Part shown: one piece after another, positions 36,865-48,484 of the stretch
How positions within the stretch are numbered: the stretch's first letter is position 1
Layout of the letters: every line of letters starts with the position of its first letter
Assembly (NCBI GenBank): GCA_037176725.1
Contig: JAZBRS010000013.1
Location: forward strand, 10,543,001 to 10,607,000
Reading direction: 5' to 3'
Length of the DNA: 64,000 nucleotides
DNA from: Posidonia oceanica
Lineage: Eukaryota; Streptophyta; Magnoliopsida; Alismatales; Posidoniaceae
Notes under the pieces: generated by a model
Seen by the model: the letters and a program-made list of their open reading frames with translations, nothing else
Told to the model about the DNA's origin: nothing
Database searches by the model: none
Position numbers and translations under genes: made by a program

Positions 36865-38022
36865 TCTAGACTTCGGCTTTCGTTTTTGGTTTTCTCGCCG
36901 CTTGCTTTTTGCACTTTCGCTTGCCTTATGCTTTTGCATGCCTTGCTTGCTTACATGCTCGCTTGTTTATTTACTTGCTTTATGCCATGATTGCTTGCGC
37001 TGCTTTATTTTCCCGCATTACACGTCTAAATACTTGCTTGGCACACTATGCATGCTTTTTGTGTGATGAGTGTTTTGTTTTGCATAGATGCTATGCCACT
37101 ACACATGCACATGCCATGCATACTATGTCTTTTGACATGCTAAGTGTTTCTTTCCACTATCATGTCCACATGCACTTAGCACATAACATGACCATGCTTT
37201 TTGAAGTGTTGTGTGTTGATCGCTTGCCATGATTGGGTGTTTTCTTCCCCTTCCGCTTTAGGATTAGGAACAACTAGAGACATGTTGCTCCCCTTCCCTT
37301 GGCAAATAAAAACAGCAAGTAAAAGTCACATCTAGGATCTACTAGAGACCTCAACACACCTCCACTCCCTGGGTTAATAAAACACGCAAGATTAAAAAAA
37401 AATTTAATCATTTTGCACAAAGCATCATATAGAACATGCATCTTCTCATCCCTGAGTCTACCTATTAGTTTGAAAAGGACGGTCCCGGTCTCTTGTTCAG
37501 CTGCTTTGGCATAGGACAAGTCGACCAGTTTGTCCCCCCTTGTCAGGGATCGTGTTGGTGTTGCTAGCGGGTACAGCCCATGCTTAGGCAGGGTCAAGGC
37601 CACTACAGCACCACTCGTCATACCTGAGCTCTGAGCCAGGGTCTAGACGGGAGCCTTATTTTCTGACTGAGTCGGTGACCTGCACACTTGCGAGTCCGAA
37701 GTAAACAACCTACTAGGACACACTAGATTGGTGAGAGAGAGCATGCTAGATAGCATACCATCTGCATGATTGCATTTATACCACCAACTAAACATTTGCT
37801 TTTTCTTTCAGGTTCTAACACCTGTTTGTTTGTTTGCAACAGAGATCATTGAGCGAGTTCCCTTGTCGGGGCTTGAGTGTTCGCTTCATTAACGCCTCTG
37901 CTGTGCCTTCTGTTCTCGACCCTCCTTTCCTGGAGCTATTCGCCTTTGCGAATATAGCTCCTCCTAGGCGCCTTTCTTCACCCTTCCGTCGCAGCCCTGT
38001 TCTTACCCGCTCTCGGTTAGCC
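36865..38022 (+). other. Untranslated leader of the Ogre-type element
   Basis: About 1.15 kb between primer site and Gag. It is T/C-rich with many GCATGC-like words. A frame is open in the Gag register from about 37834 but has no ATG before 38023. I see no separate ORF1 as described in classical Ogre elements. Confidence 0.6.
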
Positions 38023-40485
38023 ATGGCCCAGCGCACTCTTGAGTCTTTGCTCATTCCTGTTGTTCCGGAGGGTTCTGTTTCGGTCCCTCCGACCCTTGTT
38101 TCCATTCCTCCTGTGCCTTCGGTTACTCTGGGGTTTCCCCCTCTGTCGCCTAGGGCACCCCAGCATCCTGTGGAGCAGTGGCAGACTCACATTACCCAGG
38201 ACCTGGTCACCGATCTTGTCTTGGTGACCTATGCTCGCGCTCCTGAGGCGCCTCCACCCCTTCCTTCCCTGGGTTTTGTCACTTCTGATGCCCACCTTGC
38301 TGCGGCGACTTCCGCCTTAGGATCTTATCCTCCTGGACAGTCTGAGTCCTCCCCAACTGGTCCCTCGCTGGCATTGCAATTCAGTGTTCCCACTGACGGG
38401 ACCCCTGAAGAGCGGTACCAGCACTTGGTAGAGCTTGCCTAGATCTTTCAGGGCCTGGCTCTGTCTGCCCGCCCTGCTCCGGCTCCCTCTACACCTGAGG
38501 TCCCTCTGCACTCTGTTCCTGCTCTCCAGGCATTCCCTGCTGCCCTGCCGCCCCGGCCATCACCCCAACTGCTCACTGCTCCGGTGATGGGGGCACAGCC
38601 TCCCCCTGCTGCACACAGTTCATTCACTGCACAGCATGCACCTCCCCCACCTGGTGGCCAGCCCCTTAGGCTGGTTCGAGCACAGCACTTCTCTAGCCCG
38701 CTGCCTGGCACCGTGCCACTACAGCAGCTGTTGCTCCCACAATCTCCACGATTCACTACACCGCATTCTGCATATCCCCATCCAGTGCATCAGCAATTCC
38801 CTTCCCCTGCATACCTCACACCACCCACAGCACCCACTGCACATCTGCATGGATACGCCGGCCATCCCGTTGCTTCACCAGGCGACGCGATGGTGGATCG
38901 GGAGGAGCACCTTGGTGCAACCCATACGGCGTATGCAGTTCCTACCCCTGCTGTCCCATCTCCTTTGGCAGCAACTCCAGGATCCAACGACGACAGGTTC
39001 GCTGTCCTGGAGAAGGCACTTCGACAAGTGCAGGGTGTGGACTTCCACTCCTACCAATTCTGGGACCTCTGCTACTTTCCAGAGGCGGTACTTCCACTGA
39101 AATTCAAGATCCCGGTGTTTGACAAATACAATGGTAAGGGCTGCCCCATCGCCCATTTGAAGGCGTATTGCAGAGACTTGGCTCAGCTTCAAGCTGATGA
39201 CAGGTTACTGATCCGCTTGTTTCAAAAGAGTCTGACTGGCCCGGCCCTCAAGTGGTTCACGTCACTTGATATGGCTACCATTAAGACTTGGAATGACCTA
39301 GGCAAGGCGTTCCTGGAACAGTATTCCTTCAATCTTGACCTGGTCCCTAAGCGCGAGGACCTCGTCGCTCTCAAGCAGAGGAACAACGAGCCGTTCGGGG
39401 AGTACATCGGCCGTTGGCGCGTCCTAGCTGCACAGGTTCGCGATAGACCTTCTGACGAGGAATCTATCGAGATTATCATTAGGGGTGCGCAACCATCCAC
39501 TGGCGCTTTGCTTGCCATTCAGGCCGTCACTAGTTTTGCATCTCTGATTCGGGTCGGCATACGCGTGGAGAGCACCCTTCGGAGCGGCAATTTCCCAACG
39601 CTCTCCGTCTTCGCCAAGCAAGCCACATCCCCTAGCGGCGGCGGTAGCAGCAGCAACACTAGCAACAACGGCGGTGGCAACACCAACAACCCTAGGAGGA
39701 GGGATCCCCCACGGCCTGCAGTTGCTTACGTCGACTCTCCTGCTGCTCCTGTTCACATGGTAGCTCCGCCCGGCCCGAATCACGTAGTATATGCACCCAC
39801 ACCTAGTGCACCTCACACACCACAGATCACCACCACCGCCCGACCGGTCTACTCAGCCCCACCGGTTCGGCAAGGACAAAACCAAGGGCAGAGATGGCCC
39901 CACCCTCAACGCAACTACACTCAGTTGGTAGAGCCGTTGAGCGCCGTTCTTCCCAAGGTTGCGTCACTCCTCACGCTCCCTGAAATCCGCCCACCACCGA
40001 ATCCCCTTCCAAGGTGGTATAGGATGGATCACTTCTGCGATTTTCATCGAGTAGTCGGGCACTCGACGAATAATTGCTTCACTCTGCAGGGAGCCGTGCA
40101 GGACCTGATTGACCGGAAGGTCATTAGTATCAACACTCGGGAGGCAGCATCTTCTTCCACCTCTCCACCAGCATCCCCCTCTGCATTAGGAGCAGCTCCT
40201 CATAATCCAAGCATCGTCCACCAGCCCCTGCCTGAGCATTCTGGCCCAGGAGGCGCGGGGACTTCAGGTGTGCACTCTCTCTTCCCCTTTGGGCCCGCTA
40301 CGTCTGTGGTGGACTCTTCTGATCTGATTCAGGATCTTTCTGTGCCCATCTCTTCTTCTCTTTATCTTGCGGCGCTTGCCGGCTCCGAGTTGGAGATTCA
40401 CATGATTCGACTGGACGCCAAGCTGAAGCGTGCTGCCGTGAGGCCCGCCATACAACCAGAGGCTCAACCCCCCATCTGCCTGTAG
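38023..40485 (+). pseudogene. gag: Gag polyprotein, one early in-frame stop
   Basis: The first ATG of the frame is at 38023 (MAQRTLESLL). The frame has one TAG at 38440-38442 and then stays open to the TAG at 40483-40485. The N-terminal third is Pro-rich. The Tat/Ogre capsid core lies at about 39060-39640: DLCYFPEAVLP, FDKYNGKGCPIAHL, LTGPALKWF, and FGEYIGRWRVLAAQV. A zinc-like region at about 40030-40115 reads CDFHRVVGHSTNNC and is followed by LQGAVQDLID, as in Ogre Gag. Gag forms the particle that packages element RNA. If the early TAG is read as a stop, only a short Pro-rich peptide is made. Confidence 0.88.
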
Positions 40486-41200
40486 GCCAGACCCCAGCCA
40501 GAACTAGCACAGCCTCCCCAGCTACAACCTTTACCTGCCTGCCAATTGGCTAACCCCTCGGCAACCCCTCTCAAGCTCGCAGCTCATGCTCCCCTGGTTA
40601 TCAACCTAACCTGGGATATCCACCGCGTTCATTATGACTATGCCGCAGAGATGTGTGCAGATGTCACGCGGTCGGGGAGGGTGTACAGACCCGCCACCCC
40701 AGCAACCAAACCTGTAGCCCCAATAGCCAGGCCTAACCCCCCTGAGCCTAACCAACCACCAACAGACCCCTCCCTGCCTGTGAGCTAGCCTCCAGTGGGC
40801 CAATCCCCCGATCTTCCTTCTACCGAACCTACCACCAAAACCACCATCCCTACCACCAAAAAAGACCAGCCTTCAGCTGACATAACGCCCCAGCTGAAAA
40901 AAGTCAAGGTTGACATATCCATCTGGGACCTGATCCATTCTTCCTGCGAACACCGAGAGGCTTTTCTCCGTGTGTTCCAGGCCGCCCATGTGTTCCAAAC
41001 CATCGAGCCTTCAACTCTGGAGAATATGGTAGGCATGATCGTGAAGCCGCAGGTCATCTCTTTCTCGAGCGATGAACTGCCCCCGAAGGGGACTAACCAT
41101 AATCAACCCCTGTTCATCACAGTGCAGTTCAAAGGTTCCGCATTCCCCTCTCGCTGGTCGATAATGGGTCAGGCCTTAACGTTTGTCTCCTGCGCATAGC
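40486..41200 (+). pseudogene. Gag-protease linker region, broken
   Basis: The Gag register continues, with stops at 40483, 40786 and 41197. It includes KKVKVDISIWDLIHSS and NMVGMIVKPQVISFSSDELP, a conserved stretch in front of Tat protease. Near 41140 the homology moves to another register, so a one-base indel lies there. Confidence 0.75.
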
Positions 41201-42060
41201 ATTGAAGCTCGGATTCAAGGCCGAGGACATCACACCTGCCGTGAAGGGAATGACCTCTTTTGACAACACGCACCATGATTCTCTGGGGATCCTGGTTATT
41301 CCTCTTACCATTGGCCTGGTCGAATTTGATGTTGAGTTTTATGTCGTCGACTTGGAGCCTTCTTTTAATCTCCTGCTTGGGCGCCCTTAGCTGCACAAGC
41401 ATCAGGTGATCCCCTCGACCCTCCACCGAATGATCAAGTTCCGCTACGACGACGATGTTATCGTTGTAATGGCGGAAAACTTTGACAAGGAACCGGTCGA
41501 GGCGGTCTCTTCTGTATCCCGGTCAATTGTCCAATTTGATCCTAAGCCATCAGATACTTTATACCGCGTTAACCGTTTTGAGCCAGTTAACTTTATTCCT
41601 TTTCTTGAGCGTGTCAGCTCTCTGGCCGTTCATTGCAACCCTTCCAGGATGGTCGAGAACGTTTGCCGCAGGTGGGGCTATGAGAAGGGAATGCCACTTG
41701 GGCATCACGGGTAAGGGATCGCCGAGCCGGTTACTACTGAGGAGCGCGAGAAGTTCCAAGGCCTGGGATATGAATGGCAACCCCGCGACGGTGAACGCCC
41801 GCATTCAGGGAAGCGGAAGCTCATGATCCCTCGGGACCTCACTAACTTCGTCAGTACAGGTATTCTCGACCCAAACACGAGCCCAACTACAGCCCAGCCA
41901 GCACCGTGCCAAAGTCCCCCACTGCCGACAGAGGAGTGGGTCTGCATAGAGGATTGTTATTCTGATGAAGAGCAACCGGCACGGTTATCCCAGCACAGTC
42001 CAAGGAAGAAGCTCAGATCAGCCCTACAATCTCCTGGTCAGTCTGCCTGGCCCTCCCTTG
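41141..42060 (+). pseudogene. pro: Aspartic protease of the Ogre-type element
   Basis: After the frameshift near 41140 the register holds LVDNGSGLNV, the retropepsin active-site region in its Tat form. It continues with ALKLGF, IPLTIGLVEFDVEFYVVDLEPSFNLLLGRP (key words IPLTIG and LLGRP) and then TAG at 41388, where the family has Trp. Downstream the frame continues (VIPSTLHRMIKF). A TAA lies at about 41713. The protease would cut the polyprotein. It cannot be expressed as one piece here. Confidence 0.82.
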
Positions 42061-42070
42061 TCCTGATACA

Positions 42071-43111
42071 GTGGCAGATTCGGTAAGGTCTGTGTTAGAG
42101 ATGATGGTTCCTTCTTCTGTAGCTTCACTAGTGCCTATGACAGCCATTTCAGCAACTCCAGGATCAGGAGTACCTCTGCGGGCACCAGTCACTTGTCCAC
42201 CCATGGCCGCAGCCGCACCACTACTGAGGTTATCTTTTCCAGGGGTGCAATCAGTCAATTCAGGCGACGGCGTGACTCAGCCCGCCTCATCAGTAGCTCC
42301 ACAAGCAAACCAGGCGGCACCATCAGCCATACCGCCGTCAGCTTTAGCAGATCTAATGTTGTGGAAGACCCCCGCCGCTACTACAGAGAAACAACCACCA
42401 TCACACATGGCTACCGGCGCTTCATCCCTCAGAGCAACCGTCCAGCTGTTGGACCATCAGAAGAGCGTCTCTGCCTCCCCTCCAGCCGCAGCACTGTCCC
42501 TATCAACGCCCCTATCAGTGGCATCTCTGACCAGCCTGTTCACATCTCTGGTCTCTCCAGCGCCGCAACCAGTCGTGCTAGGAGGTCAGCCAGCCAACCA
42601 GCTAGTAACAGGGCAGATACCCAGGCCGGTGATATGCTTAGAAGCCAGAGCAGGCCCCGTAGGCACAGGAATTGTCGGGCAGGACTCTGAAGAGGTTGCT
42701 TGTGCCTATTACGTCGACACACCCTTCGAAGACGAGGAAGGTGCGACTGTAGAAGCCATGGTGGCTAACAAGCTTGAAGACTTGGAATTGCTCTTCCAGG
42801 AGCAATTCGCGGTGTTCGCTGAAGACGCCGCCGAGCAGCACATGCTCAAGAACGGGAAAGCCGTGGCCACAGATCCCTCCCTGCCGCAGGACCATTCCCC
42901 AATCATGGTCTTAGAAGAAGAACTGGGGGCAGCATCCACTAGACCAAATGAATTAATCACTTCACAGCCTGAAGATGGGTCTAGGTGGTTTGTGCGGCGC
43001 ATGCCCTGCACAAGCGACACAGCTGGCGACAGTACATAGATTCGTCGCTAAGGGAACGGTTGTCCATCTCCAGCACTCCCCGCAAGCACACTTGAAAACG
43101 CGGAGCGTGGG
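42071..43111 (+). other. Spacer between protease and RT, possible Ogre intron
   Basis: A mostly open frame (42071-43039) with low-complexity Ala/Pro/Ser/Val content and acidic stretches, lacking enzyme motifs. Ogre elements carry a spliced intron between protease and RT. The register change between protease and RT fits such an intron, but I could not assign donor and acceptor with confidence. Confidence 0.5.
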
Positions 43112-46100
43112 ATGGTAGAAACAGCAACAGTAGCAGACAGTGTAGTCCCAGTATTCCAGGCAGTCCCAGCAGTGATAGTAGTGCCAGAGCAGTCAGAACA
43201 GACAAAGCAGCCAGATCAGTCAGCAGGACCAAGGGCCATTGAAGCAGGCGTCACCCACCGAGCCCACAAAAATACTCGGGTGAGTGTGACTATCCTAAGG
43301 CGTCATCCGGATCAAGAGGCGGAACCTGTCCACTCCTTCGATATTACAGATCCCACATTTGAGGAGGAAATCCTCTCAGAACTTATTGCATGTGAGGAGG
43401 AGGCGGATTTAGGTGTAGATGAGAATGATGAATCGTCGCTCGAGTTCCAGCCTTATGATGACGACCCGGAAGGGCTCAACCTCCACGTCGAGGAGAAGAC
43501 GGAGGTTATCAATGTTGGCACAGCTGAAGATGTTAGGGAGATTCGCATCAGCGCCCTATTGCTGCCCCAAGTCAGAGTAGAGTTCATTGCATTCCTTATG
43601 GAATACGCAAACGTCTTCGCTTGGAGCTATGAAGACATGGTTGGCCTTGATGTCGAGATCGTCGTGCACAACTTGCCTTTAGATCCAGACGCGAAGCCAG
43701 TAAAGCAAAAGCCCCGAAAGTGGCGACCACAATGGTTGCTCAAAATCAAAGAAGAAATCATGAAGCAGCACAGCGTTGGTTTTCTCAAAGTCGTCCTCTA
43801 TCCAGAGTGGCTTGCAAACATTGTGCCGGTGCTCAAGAAGGACGGCCGAGTCCAGATCTGTTTCGACTACAGGGACCTGAACAAGGCAAGTCCTAAGAAC
43901 GATTTCCCATTGCCTCACATCGACGTCCTAGTCGACAACACTGCAGGCCATAAGATGCTATCTTTCATGTACGGCTTCTCTGGCTACAATCAGAATAGAA
44001 TGGTGGAAGAAGACATGGATAAGACCTCATTCACCACCCCCTGGGGAGTCTTCTGCTATCAGGTCATGCCATTTGGGCTCAAGAATGCTGGAGCAACATA
44101 CCAGAGGGTGATGACGGCATTATTCCATGACCTCATGCACCAAGAAGTCGAGGTCTACGTGGACGACATCATTGCTAAGTCTAGGAAGCCTGAGGATCAT
44201 CTTATCTGCCTTACGAAGCTCTTTGATCGCCTGAGGAAGTACAAACTTCGCCTTAACCCCAGTAAATGCGTATTCGGGGTATCATCTGGCAAGCTATTGG
44301 GCTATATCGTCAGCCAGAGGGGGATTGAAGTAGACCCAAGTAAGGCTAAAGCCATCATAGACATGCCACCCCCCAAGACTGAGAAAGAAGTCAGAGGCCT
44401 ACTGGGGCATCTGCAGTTTATCAGCCGGTTCATTGTGCAACTTACTCCTATCTGTGAACCAATCTTTAAGCTCCTGAAGAAGAATGCGCGGATCAACTAG
44501 AGCGAGGAGTGTCAAGCTGCATTTGTCAAGATCAAGCAGCTCCTGATCAAGCCTCCTGTCCTAGTCTCTGCCGTGCCAGGGAGGCCTCTGATTCTCTATC
44601 TTTCCACCACACAGCATTCCATGGGCACTGTCCTGGACCAGTATGATGAAACCGGTAGAAAGGAGCGTGCCATCTACTACCTGAGCAAGAAGTTTACTGA
44701 TTGCAAAGCTAGGTATAGCACCATAGAGAAGACCTGCCTATCTTTAGTCTGGGCCGCATAGAAGCTAAGGCATTACATGATGGCGCACCCAATTCAGCTC
44801 TTATGCCGACATGATCCAATCAAGTACCTTTTTCAGAAGCCGGCTATGGTGGGCAGATGCGTTAAGTGGCAGGTGTTATTGTCTCAGTACGACATCACCT
44901 TCGTTACACAAAAGTTAATGAAGGGGCAAGCCATGGCAGATCATCTGGCTAACTTCCCCTTACCTGAATACCAGCCTCTGCAGACACAGTTCCTTGATGA
45001 AGACATTTTATTAGCCATGGAGGATTCAGAGCAGAAAAATCCTGAAGACGAATTACAGTGGCATCTGTACTTCGATGGTGCAGTTAATAGAAGGGGCAAA
45101 GGCATCGACGTTGTCCTATCAATGCCGTAGGGAATTCTAATCCCCTTAGCAAGGAAGATGATATTCCCTTGCACCAACAATGAAGCGGAGTATGAAGCTT
45201 GCCTGCTGGGACTGCAAGTCACGCTTGAGCATGATGTGCGCAAGCTGCATGTACACGGAGATGCGATGCTGGTCATCTCCCAGGTTAACGGCGATTGGAA
45301 GACTAAGGACCCTAAGTTGGTACCATATCATGAATGCCTGCTGAAGCTGATAAGAGAATTTGAAGACATCCGCTTCACTTACATGAATAAAGCCAAGAAC
45401 GCCTATGCAGATGCCCTGGCAACCCTTGCATCTTGGCTATCTATACCCGAAGGCCGTGTAGTGGACGTATCAGTCTCTTGTATGGAACAGCCCGTACACT
45501 GCATGACTATCGAGGAGGCGGATCCAACAGAGGAGCTTCCCTGGTACCACAACATTAAAGTCTTCCTTGAATCTGGCAGCCCTCCACCCGGTGCCTCAGC
45601 CACAGACAGAAAAACTCTGGCGCATCTGGCATCAAAGTATGTGATAGGGGCGGAACATCTGTACAGAAGATCCTACAACCAGATGCTCCTACGCTGCGTA
45701 AACAAGAAGGAGGCTAACACACTAATGCTCCAAGTCCATGCAGGGACCTGCAGCCCTCACATGAATGGTGTGTTGCTAACAAAGAAGATCATGCTCCAAG
45801 GCCACTTCTGGTCAACCATGGAGGCGGACTGCTGCCAATTTGTGCGCAAGTGCCACAGCTGCCAGATCCATGGGAATTTCATACACGCGCCCCCACAAGA
45901 ACTGCACAGCATGTCTTCGCCATGGCCCTTCTCCACCTGGGGGATCGACGTCATTGGCGCCATACACCCACCAGCTTCCAACGGTCATCGCTACATCCTA
46001 GTGGCGATCGACTACTTTACTAAGTGGGTGGAAGTGACCTACAAGACAGTTACTACCGTGGCTACCGAAAAGTTTATCAGAAACAATATCATAGCCAGGT

Positions 46101-46780
46101 ATGGGGTCCCACATGCGCTCATCTCTGATAACGGCACAAACTTCATCGCCAAGAGGATCAAAGACTACCTGCAAGGCTTCCACATCAAGCATCACCGATC
46201 CTCGCCTTATCGGCCACAGATGAATGGCATGGTAGAGTCTGCCAACAAAAACCTTGTCAAAATCTTGAAAAAGATGGCAGAGACTCACAAGGACTGGCAT
46301 GACAAGCTTCCATACGCGCTCTAGGCGTATAGAACATCAGTCCGGACCTCAACAGGGGCCACCCTGTATTCTCTGGTATACGGCATGGAGGCAGTGCTGC
46401 ATGTTGAAGTAGAGATCTCCTCACTACGGATCCTACGAGAAGTTGAGCTAGAGGAAGTAGAATGGGTCGAAGACCGCCGCATCCAGCTAAACCTGATCGA
46501 TGAGCATAGGTTGTAGGCCATACATCATGCTCAATGCTACTAGAAGCGCTCGGCCAGAGCATACCTAAAGAAGGTTAGGCCTAGAAGCTTCAATCCAGGG
46601 GATATGGTCCTCCGAGTCATCCATCTCCCCGACAGCTGAGGGAAATTCTGGCCCAACTGGCGTGACCCCTTCTTAATCAAGCGGATCTTCTCCGACGGTG
46701 CAGCAGTCCTTGAGGACATGGATCAGGTCGAGCAGTCTGAGCCGGTCAACTCATACTACCTCAAGCAGTACTACCAGTAG
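43112..46780 (+). pseudogene. pol: RT, RNase H, second RNase H and integrase polyprotein
   Basis: One register runs from 43112 to the TAG at 46778. It has internal stops at 44498, 44759, 45128, 46322, 46514, 46541 and 46637. RT spans about 43660-44400 with FDYRDLNKASPKNDFPLPH, MPFGLKNAGATYQR and YVDDIIAKS. The motif A aspartate, normally MDGFSGYNQ, is Tyr (codon 43970-43972). RNase H lies at about 44570-44800. The second RNase H is at about 45055-45440 with acidic residues in YFDGA, NNEAEYEA, HGDAML and NAYADALA. Integrase spans about 45690-46690. It has the HHCC finger (VHAG, SPHMNG, CHSC), the DDE triad in WGIDVIG, ISDNGTNF and GMVESANK, and a C-terminal DPFLIKRI. Catalytic residues are intact except the RT one, but expression is blocked by stops. 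Confidence 0.93.
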
Positions 46781-48484
46781 CCTGCTGCCGCCTTGCACAC
46801 CTTTTCCTTCATACTTCTTGCATTCCTTCTTTCCCATGCATTTTAGGCTTGTTTATTTTTCAGCAGGAGGTTGTAAATGCATTATGTACATCGCTATCAT
46901 AGGCCCGATGATGAAAATCGGAGATGCTTGCTTGCTCTAGAAGGAGTACCCTCTACCTCACTTGACACTACTTGAATGTCCTAACCAGTGAGGGAGCCAC
47001 CATCCAAGGAGGACAGACGAAATGTCTAAACTCTTCCAAGACCTACACCTCAAGAGGGAGAAAACAATCCTAGGGTATGAGAGAGTGTGAGCAAGACCCA
47101 CATGCCTTAGCCTAGCCCCCATAGAAAACTAGAAGGCGAAGACAGGAGTTAACCCTGGAGATAGAGGTGTGTAGTACGACCTCGTCCCTCCAATCTACCT
47201 TGGGGAGGATCCACATCCACGCCTACAAATCCACAAGCTATGCAAAGCCTAGCCCCTTTTGCCTCAGAACCAGGCGCCCATTACCTCTGAGTTAGGGACG
47301 GCGGAAGCCTGCAAAAAAAAAAAAACAAAAAGAAGAAGAAGAAGGAAGCCGCAAAAAAAGAAAGGGAACAAGAAAGAAAGGACAAAAACAAAAAAAAGCA
47401 ACAGTAAGCAAAACAAAAACAAGGGAGGGGCAAAAACAAGGTCAGCCCCAGAAACAAAGGTAGGCAGCATGATTCCGTCCCTTTCCCTGTCTTAGAGAGG
47501 AACCAAATTTGCGCCTGGGAAGTACATGGATCTTATGGGGGCTAACCAGTCATCCCAGCCATCACCAGACACCCATCTTCCCCCCAGGCCAGGGATAAGG
47601 AAAGTCATACACACCTATGTGGGAGCAAAAAAAAAAAAAAAAAAAGACAAGAAAAAATGAAAAGAGTAGGTGTAGCTCCTTGAGAGTTTGGCAAGGAGCC
47701 CGTCCTCACTACACCACCATCCAAGCACCCATAACACCCTTTCCAGAGCGCCACCAACAGTTAGGAATCTGAGTAGAGTCTGGTAAATCAGAGATCGCTC
47801 CTTCCTTTGCAGCAGGCATCAAGCACTCCGTATACTGAGGGCGATAGATTTAGTATAGAGCAGGCATGCATCTATTCACTATCAAATCATCCCCACCCCC
47901 TTTTACTCCCACTCTGCAAGGCTCGGCTCAACACTAGGACAATACTTCTGCGAAGGCCGGTTGACCGCCTCCAAGCTTCAGATCAGCTAATCACCGCCAG
48001 TCCAGTAGCTCAGGGAAAGCATCAGTAGCTAGAGACACGATGATTACTCCAAAAGCGACAGGACAACCTTGGCACCCCCTTGGGCCCCCTTGGGCCGTCG
48101 GGTCTGCGCAATCGGGCGCTACCCCTAATCCCTGTGCGATTTCGCTCTGGACGGACGAAGTCTCTTTTCCGCTTGTCCCCTTGCTTCGTACAGAACAAGG
48201 ACAAGCGCGCCTCCTTTGTGACTTCGTTCCAAGCAAACGAAGCCCCCCTTCCTTTGTCTCCTCGCTCCGCACGGACGAAGACAAGGGTGCCCCTCGTGCG
48301 GCTCCGCCTTGTACAGGCGATACCCCTTTTGCTTAGCTGAATGTGCTTGAATTCTGTGGTCTGATTGCTAGCTGTAGCGTTTGAATTGCTTTATCAGCTT
48401 TATATGCACATCTGCTTCTCTATCTGCCAGTGTTTCATGCCTGTACATGTTCTGGATTGATGAAACAGTTTTGGCTACAGGTAC
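46781..48484 (+). other. Non-coding region between integrase and the extra frame
   Basis: Contains an A-rich AAG/AAAAAC stretch (about 47310-47410), an A run (47627-47644), and a segment (48130-48310) dense in short inverted repeats. Examples are GCTTGTCC...GGACAAGC and CTTCGT...ACGAAG. No convincing protein frame is present. CTACAG at 48475-48480 is a plausible splice acceptor in front of the extra frame. Confidence 0.6.

Noticed and set aside
36441..36914. Minus-strand frames in the Ogre-type LTRs (36441-36914, 35004-35429 and copies in the other LTR)
   Set aside because: They are present in both LTRs only because the LTRs are duplicates, and they show no domain, no conserved start and low-complexity composition.
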